Origin: Thermoleophilia bacterium
GTDB lineage: Bacteria > Actinomycetota > Thermoleophilia > Gaiellales > Gaiellaceae
Length of the DNA stretch: 39,748 bases
Assembly: GCA_025936995.1 (NCBI GenBank)
Contig: JAICSH010000017.1
Span: forward strand, 1 to 39,748
Direction of reading: 5' to 3'
A program made the position numbers and the translations under genes. This document shows positions 37,592-39,748 of this stretch, in pieces. The notes under the pieces are model-generated. The model saw only the letters and a program-made list of their open reading frames with translations, made no database searches and was not told the origin of the DNA. Positions within the stretch are counted from its first letter, which is position 1; each line of letters begins with the position of its first letter.

Positions 37592-39394
37592 ATGGGGATG
37601 TTCTTCCACGACCGGGGCGAGGCGCCGCCCGAGCGGCCCGACGATCCTGCCGTCCGGCGGGCGAACATGCGCCGGATCGGGCCGCTGTTCAAGCCGTACC
37701 GGCGGCGGCTTTCGCTCCTGCTCGGGCTGATCGTCGTGACCGCCGGGCTCGGGGTCCTGCCCGCCTTCCTGCTCCGCCGAGTCCTCGTCGCGATCGTCCG
37801 GCACGACACCGGCGCGATCTCGTTCAACGCGGGCGGGATGATCGTGATCGCGGTCGTCTCGGGCGGACTCGCGGTGATCCAGACGCTGCTCTCGAACCAG
37901 GTGGGCCAGCGCGTGATGCACGACCTGCGCGCCGCGGTCTTCCGTCACCTGCAGCGGCTCTCGCTCGCCTTCTTCACCCGGACGCGCACCGGCGAGGTGC
38001 AGTCGCGGATCTCGAACGACATCGGCGGCGTGCAGAGCGTCGTCACGAACACCGCGACGAGCATCGCCTCGAGCCTCACCACCGTCGTCGCGACGGTGAT
38101 CGGGATGCTGCTCCTCAACTGGGAGCTGGCGGTCTTCGCGTTCGGGCTGATTCCGCTCTTCGCCGTCCTCACACGCCGGGTCGGGGCGGAGCGGCGGCGG
38201 ATCGCGAAGACGACGCAGGAGTCGCTCGCCGACATCTCGAGCCTCGTCCAGGAGTCCCTCTCCGTCAGCGGGATCATGCTCGGGAAGACGATGGGCCGCG
38301 GCGACGAGCTCGCCGACCGGTTCGAGAGCGAGTCGCTGCGCCTCTCCGAGCTCGAGGTGCGCCAGCGGATGGCGGGCCGCTGGGTCATGGCCTCGATCCA
38401 GACGAGCTTCTCGGTCATGCCGGCGGCGGTCTACTGGCTCGGCGGCACGGTCTTCAGCCACTCGATCTCGATCGCCACGATCGTCGCCTTCACCACGCTG
38501 CAGACGCGGCTCTTCTTCCCCGTCGGCTCGCTGCTCGGCGTCGGTCTGGACATCCAGACCTCGCTCGCGCTCTTCGACCGCATCTTCGAGTACCTCGACC
38601 AGCCGGTGGACATCGACGAGAAGCCGGACGCCGTGGGGGTCGCCGAGGCCGGCGACGTCGCCTTCGACTCGGTCTGGTTCCGCTACGGGGACGACGTCTG
38701 GACGTTGCAGGACGTGAGCTTCGTCGTCCCCGCCGGGACGACGACCGCGCTCGTCGGCGAGACCGGCTCCGGCAAGACGACGCTCGGCTACCTCGCTGCG
38801 CGCCTCTACGACGTCGATCGCGGCGCGGTCTCGATCGGCGGCGTCGACGTCCGCGACCTCAGCTTCGCGGCGCTCTCGAGCCTCGTCGGCGTCGTCTCGC
38901 AGGAGACGTACCTCTTCCACGCCTCGGTGCGCGAGAACCTGCGCTTCGCGAAGCCGGACGCGACGGACGAGGAGCTCTACCGCGCGGCCGAGGCGGCGCG
39001 CATCCACCACGTGATCGCCGCGCTGCCTGATGGATACGACACGGTCGTCGGCGAGCGCGGCTACCGCTTCTCGGGCGGCGAGAAGCAGCGGATCGCGATC
39101 GCGCGGACGATCCTCCGCAACCCGCCGATCCTCGTCCTCGACGAGGCGACCTCCTCGCTCGACACCGAGACGGAGCGGCTCGTGCAGGAGGCACTCGACC
39201 GGCTCTCGGAGGGGCGGACGACGATCGCGATCGCCCACAGGCTCTCGACCGTCCGGGACGCGGAGCAGATCGTCGTGCTCGACCGCGGGCAGGTCGTCGA
39301 GCGCGGCCGTCACGAGGAGCTGCTCGCCGCCGGCGGGCGCTACGCCGCCCTCGTCAGCCGGGACGCGGAGCTCGAGCCGCCCGCCCTCGTCTGA
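37592..39394 (+). CDS. ABC exporter half-transporter (fused membrane and ATPase domains)
   Basis: 600 residues. Transmembrane domain of six helices (about 30-320; [20 protein letters not shown] and the [13 protein letters not shown] coupling segment), then the nucleotide-binding domain: Walker [17 protein letters not shown]-loop VVSQETYLF, signature [15 protein letters not shown], Walker [13 protein letters not shown], and H-loop IAHRLSTV. MsbA/LmrA-type type IV exporter, active as a homo- or heterodimer; no second half-transporter is adjacent. Substrate unknown. The ATG at 37592 was chosen over an upstream in-frame start at 37547 that would overlap the moaDE gene. Confidence 0.92.
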   Translation: MGMFFHDRGEAPPERPDDPAVRRANMRRIGPLFKPYRRRLSLLLGLIVVTAGLGVLPAFLLRRVLVAIVRHDTGAISFNAGGMIVIAVVSGGLAVIQTLLSNQVGQRVMHDLRAAVFRHLQRLSLAFFTRTRTGEVQSRISNDIGGVQSVVTNTATSIASSLTTVVATVIGMLLLNWELAVFAFGLIPLFAVLTRRVGAERRRIAKTTQESLADISSLVQESLSVSGIMLGKTMGRGDELADRFESESLRLSELEVRQRMAGRWVMASIQTSFSVMPAAVYWLGGTVFSHSISIATIVAFTTLQTRLFFPVGSLLGVGLDIQTSLALFDRIFEYLDQPVDIDEKPDAVGVAEAGDVAFDSVWFRYGDDVWTLQDVSFVVPAGTTTALVGETGSGKTTLGYLAARLYDVDRGAVSIGGVDVRDLSFAALSSLVGVVSQETYLFHASVRENLRFAKPDATDEELYRAAEAARIHHVIAALPDGYDTVVGERGYRFSGGEKQRIAIARTILRNPPILVLDEATSSLDTETERLVQEALDRLSEGRTTIAIAHRLSTVRDAEQIVVLDRGQVVERGRHEELLAAGGRYAALVSRDAELEPPALV

Positions 39395-39404
39395 CCGCGG
39401 GTTC

Positions 39405-39410
39405 TACGAT
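39405..39410 (+). promoter_or_regulatory. Putative -10 box (TACGAT) of the mutase gene
   Basis: TACGAT, 6 bases before the ATG at 39417, in the 22-base gap after the ABC exporter gene. No ribosome-binding site. Confidence 0.45.
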
Positions 39411-39416
39411 CCGTCC

Positions 39417-39748
39417 ATGGCGGCAACCGGCGACCGGCGCACCGAGTCCGGCATCGAGTTGAAGCCGGTCTACACCGCCGGCGACGCGCCGCGCGAGCTC
39501 GAGCCGCCCGGCGAGTTTCCCTTCACCCGCGGGCCGTACCCGGACATGTACCGCGGGCGGCCGTGGACGATCCGCCAGTACGCCGGCTTCGGCTCGGCGG
39601 AGGAGTCGAACGCGCGCTACCGCTATCTCCTCGAACGGGGCCAGACCGGCCTCTCGATCGCGTTCGACCTCCCGACCCAGCTCGGCTACGACTCCGACGA
39701 TCCGCGCGCGCTCGGTGAGGTCGGGCGTACCGGCGTCGCGATCGACTC
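39417..39748 (+). CDS. Methylmalonyl-CoA mutase large subunit (N-terminal part)
   Basis: The first 110 residues, cut by the window end. [33 protein letters not shown], then [35 protein letters not shown], is the highly conserved entry to the barrel of methylmalonyl-CoA mutase and isobutyryl-CoA mutase (IcmA). These B12-dependent enzymes interconvert acyl-CoA carbon skeletons. Whether it is MutA/McmA, IcmA or an ethylmalonyl-CoA-type mutase cannot be told from this part. The ATG is 6 bases after TACGAT. Confidence 0.92.
   Translation, partial: MAATGDRRTESGIELKPVYTAGDAPRELEPPGEFPFTRGPYPDMYRGRPWTIRQYAGFGSAEESNARYRYLLERGQTGLSIAFDLPTQLGYDSDDPRALGEVGRTGVAID

Noticed and set aside
1-39748. Selenoprotein genes with in-frame UGA
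   Set aside because: I looked at stops near conserved redox motifs and gene ends and found none whose continuation resembles a known protein.
1-39748. CRISPR arrays, prophage or transposase genes
   Set aside because: No repeat-spacer pattern, integrase or transposase was seen; the IstB-like ATPase is better explained as a helicase loader beside dnaB.

Overview
This window looks like chromosomal DNA of a high-G+C actinobacterium, most likely of the Thermoleophilia/Gaiella type. That placement is an inference from several things: base composition of roughly 70% G+C by eye, strong codon bias, GTG/TTG starts, the order rpsF-ssb-rpsR-rplI-dnaB, and gene families common in that class. No phage, plasmid, insertion sequence or CRISPR array is visible.

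Layout. 1-8.5 kb: the end of a glyoxalase I gene, a VOC protein, an MFS exporter, a double-GAF histidine kinase, a peptidoglycan-binding membrane protein divergent from a self-regulated TetR gene, a HIT-like protein, a PiT phosphate permease, a membrane HD-GYP phosphodiesterase and a secreted protein. 8.6-18.2 kb: purine synthesis (purB-purC-purS-purQ, purD-purE, purA), interrupted by a secreted protein and a formate-dehydrogenase/molybdenum block (fdhD, mobA, a methyltransferase). 18.2-22.6 kb: rpsF-ssb-rpsR-rplI, then dnaB with a DnaI/DnaC-like loader ATPase. 22.7-27.0 kb: small hypothetical and secreted proteins separated by strong hairpins, including a PKD/FIMAH-like surface protein. 27.0-32.4 kb: the selenocysteine tRNA gene (selC, anticodon UCA), a cupin, a HAD phosphatase, and hyuA(frameshifted)-hyuB-nitrilase. 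32.4-37.6 kb: a six-gene minus-strand operon running moaD-moaE fusion, M50 protease, LOG protein, selA, selB, SnoaL-like protein. The window ends with an ABC exporter and the start of a methylmalonyl-CoA mutase gene.

How it fits together. selC, selA and selB provide selenocysteine insertion. moaDE, mobA and fdhD provide and sulfurate the bis-MGD molybdenum cofactor. Together they point to a selenocysteine- and molybdenum-containing formate dehydrogenase elsewhere in the genome. No selenoprotein gene and no selD was seen here.

The broadest signal not explained by gene content is a recurring TAnnnT hexamer placed 6-8 bases before the start codon of many first genes, with no ribosome-binding site. 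This suggests extensive leaderless transcription. A second set of genes, mostly secreted, small or ribosomal, carries classical Shine-Dalgarno sites instead.
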